Origin: Peromyscus leucopus
Taxonomy: Eukaryota > Chordata > Mammalia > Rodentia > Cricetidae
Assembly (NCBI RefSeq): GCF_004664715.2
Contig: NC_051071.1
Coordinates: 91,102,436 to 91,166,435 of the forward strand
Reading direction: 5' to 3'
DNA: 64,000 nucleotides
The translations under genes were made by a program, and so were the position numbers. The notes under the pieces are model-generated. The model ran no database searches and was not told where the DNA came from. It worked only from the letters and a program-made list of their open reading frames with translations. Shown here in pieces: positions 61,801 through 64,000 of this stretch (positions are counted from its first letter, which is position 1; the number at the start of each line of letters is the position of its first letter).

Positions 61801-62014
61801 AGGTTGGGTGTGGAGCTCAGTCGGCAGAGTGTTTGCCTACCATGCAGGAAGCGCTAGGTTCGAGCCTCAGCTACTGCATAAACCAAGCATGTCATACACA
61901 TGTGTAATCCTAGCAAGTGGGAGGTGGGGGTGGGGGATCAGGAGTTTACAATCATCCCCACATACCTAGTGAGTTCAAGACCAGCCTAGGATACATGAGA
62001 TTGTCTCAGAAAAG
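61801..62014 (+). mobile_element. ID-B1 composite SINE
   Basis: ID-type head (GTTGGGTGTGGAGCTCAGTC, GTTTGCCTACCATGCAGGAA, GCTAGGTTCGAGCCTCAG B box) fused to a B1 body (GTAATCCTAGCAAGTGGGAG, TTCAAGACCAGCCTAGGATA, ATTGTCTCAGAAAAG). Confidence 0.85.
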
Positions 62015-62064
62015 AAAAAAGTGAAGATAAAAGAATATAAATATTTCTCAAAGATCTGGCCATG

Positions 62065-62640
62065 CATGCTTACATTAGTACACATGCTTACATTAGTGCA
62101 CATGCTCACATTAGTACACATGCTTACATTAGTACACATGCTTACATTAGTGCACATGCTCACATTAGTACACATGCTTACATGAGTACACATGCTTACA
62201 TTAGTGCACATGCTCACATTAGTACACATGCTTACATTAGTACACATGCTTACATTAGTACACATGCTTACATTAGTGCACATGCTTACATTAGTGCACA
62301 TGCTCACATTAGTGCACATGCCCACATTAGTGCACATGCTTACATTAGTGCACATGCTTACATTAGTGCACATGCTTATATTAGTGCACATGCTTACATT
62401 AGTGCACATGCTTATATTAGTGCACATGCCCACATTAGTGCACATGCCCACATTAGTGCACATGCTTACATTAGTGCACATGCCTACATTAGTGCACATG
62501 CTCACATTAGTGCACATGCTCACATTAGTGCACATGCTCACATTAGTGCACATGCTCACATTAGTGCACATGCCTACATTAGTGCACATGTTCACATTAG
62601 TGCACATGCTCACATTAGTGCACATGCTTACATTAGTGCA
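62065..62640 (+). repeat. 18-bp minisatellite, 32 units, partly in 54-bp blocks
   Basis: CATGCTTACATTAGTGCA-type units in exact 18-bp register from 62065. The first nine units form three copies of a 54-bp block (62065-62226), after which the order is monomeric. Because 18 is divisible by 3, ORFs of 195-245 codons run through it on both strands; they encode pure repeats and start or stop at the array flanks, so they are not genes. Confidence 0.97.
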
Positions 62641-63375
62641 CATGCTAACCCAACAAAGTCCACACAGACTTCCCTGCTTACAGTCTCCAAATTTCAAAAC
62701 TAAGAGTGTCACTGCAGAAAGAACAAGTAGGACTCTTCTAAAGAAAACATTATTCCTTTCTTCTGGTAAACATCACTGAAGTATATGCATGCACAGAAAA
62801 CTGTCCAGACTGTCAATTTACAAACTCAGTCAATTCCCACTAAGTGAGCATGCGCAGACAACCAGCGTCTGCATCGAGCCGCAGACCCCAAGGGTCACCC
62901 GGTGCCCGAGCACCTCTGCCCCAGGTACTCACCATTCCGATTTCCCACAGTTTGCACACACACCAACGGAGCTGTAAATTATGAGTTCCTAACTTTTACC
63001 GACCATTAGCTTAGCTCTTCATGTCCTGTACAGACATGCCCCCACACGGAAGTGGAGCTGTTCCCACAGAAGACCTTTAAGAGCATAGACTTCAAATACA
63101 CCGTGTCCATTTGTGCCCTTCAGCTAGACAGCAATGGTGAGCCCACAAGTGTCCACAGTAAGGGGGAAGGATCCGACCACAATTCCTTGCACATACCTGA
63201 CAGGCAGCTCCAGAGGCTCCATGATGCGGCGCGGCGAAGATGAGCATTGCCACCGTAAGGAGCTGTCTGTGTCTCTACGTACCAGCCACTCTGTCTTCGA
63301 GACGTATCCTCGCATATCCTCTCTGGGGCTCTGCCACTTCCATGTCCAAGAAGTGGGTGTAAATCACTCATTAAC
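62641..63375. other. Unique intergenic sequence
   Basis: No feature recognised; an exon-like reading at 63052-63160 has no clear splice acceptor or family match. Confidence 0.35.
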
Positions 63376-63450
63376 TGTTGTGAAAATTAAGTGAGATCAC
63401 AAATACAAAGTCCTTGGCATGTCATAGGTGTGCTATACACGTTTATTCTT
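63376..63450 (+). mobile_element. MIR SINE 3' fragment
   Basis: GTTGTGAAAATTAAGTGAGA, AAGTCCTTGGCATGTCATAG and GTGTGCTATACACGTTTATT track the MIR 3' end. Confidence 0.6.
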
Positions 63451-64000
63451 TTTCCTTCAGACTAAATCTTGATTATCTTTTAGATTCAGCCTGGACAGCA
63501 CACCCTAAATATATTTTCAATGGCAACTATTTAAGCCACTAACTAGTGACTTTACAGTAATTTGGAAACCAGTTTGTGGTGTGAAAATCTTGTATCTGTT
63601 AGCAGTGTTTTTCAGAGTCCAGAAAAGCCACCGTCATCCTTTGTAGGCTACAATGCTTCACGCTCTTCGTACATCTACCCTGCTGGCCTGGCTCTTCGTT
63701 TATTAATGACGCTCTTCATGAAGCCATCGTCATCTCAGCTTCCTGCAATAGTCCAAAAATGCTTGAAATTATCATTTCCAATATGAACGGGAAGGCTCCA
63801 AACACCCGTGCTTCCCCGGACATTATCGGTTTATTAACAGCCATTGTGCCCATCCATTTGGCCTTTTCAGTTAGACAGGGACGCGGTTTCAAAACAATCA
63901 TGTCGTTTCTGTACTTTCACCAGGATCCGTATTAAAAGCTCTGACAGATTGCTAATGAGCCGATGTTGGAATGACAAGGTACTCTGTTACCGTGTGTCCG
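63451..64000. other. Candidate conserved non-coding block, runs off the window
   Basis: Repeat-free with words such as CGTTTATTAATGACGCTCTT near 63698, CGGTTTATTAACAGCC near 63827 and CTCTGACAGATTGCTAATGA near 63940. Resembles enhancer-like conserved sequence; no ORF support. Confidence 0.4.

Noticed and set aside
61975..62712. 245-codon Met-Cys-Thr-Asn repeat ORF on the minus strand and partners on plus
   Set aside because: Every codon within the array repeats with the 18-bp unit; both strands are open; ends coincide with array flanks.
63052..63243. Possible coding exon
   Set aside because: Some codon-like reading but no clear polypyrimidine-AG acceptor, no family match, and competing frames on the minus strand.

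Overview
This window is rodent nuclear DNA with no protein-coding gene, rRNA or functional tRNA that I can support. B1, B2, B3, B4/RSINE1 and ID-type SINEs place it in a muroid rodent. Several B1 copies (about 5397-5563, 14320-14478, 45801-45961) carry a 3' segment that differs from the usual Mus B1, and there are abundant LTRs of types I associate with Cricetidae (deer mice, voles, hamsters). Cricetidae is an inference. No open reading frame shows a recognisable domain; the long ones come from tandem repeats whose lack of stops is compositional.

Layout. 1-3300 is nearly repeat-free, with CpG-rich patches, a (CAG)15 tract, and AT-rich homeodomain-motif-rich sequence that looks like deeply conserved regulatory DNA. 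3300-20800 is ordinary intergenic DNA with SINEs, microsatellites, one solo LTR (15946-16309) and one B1-carrying LTR (17256-17769). 20750-23290 is an LTR cluster: a non-autonomous ERVK-like element on the minus strand with a second solo LTR nested in one of its LTRs. 23300-34000 has SINEs, MaLR relics, another LTR and two old L1 fragments. 34000-35430, 26050-26550, 40960-41420, 58860-59800 and 63450-64000 again look like conserved non-coding blocks. 36751-37357 is a 40-bp minisatellite with 15 units.

48.8-58.6 kb is the most unusual stretch. It is GC-rich and holds five minisatellites with 9-, 20-, 20-, 22- and 33-bp units; a sixth, with 18-bp units, follows at 62 kb. Three of the five appear to have arisen inside SINE copies. 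The 33-bp array carries a CACGTG E-box per unit and is split by an LTR insertion with a 6-bp target duplication.

Most plausible overall reading: a gene desert or a long intron/intergenic flank of a developmental regulator, with scattered candidate enhancers between decayed transposons. I cannot name the neighbouring gene. I found no undescribed biological system; the strongest leads are the SINE-seeded minisatellites, the E-box array split by an LTR, the LTRs that contain B1 sequence, and the nested ERVK-like element.
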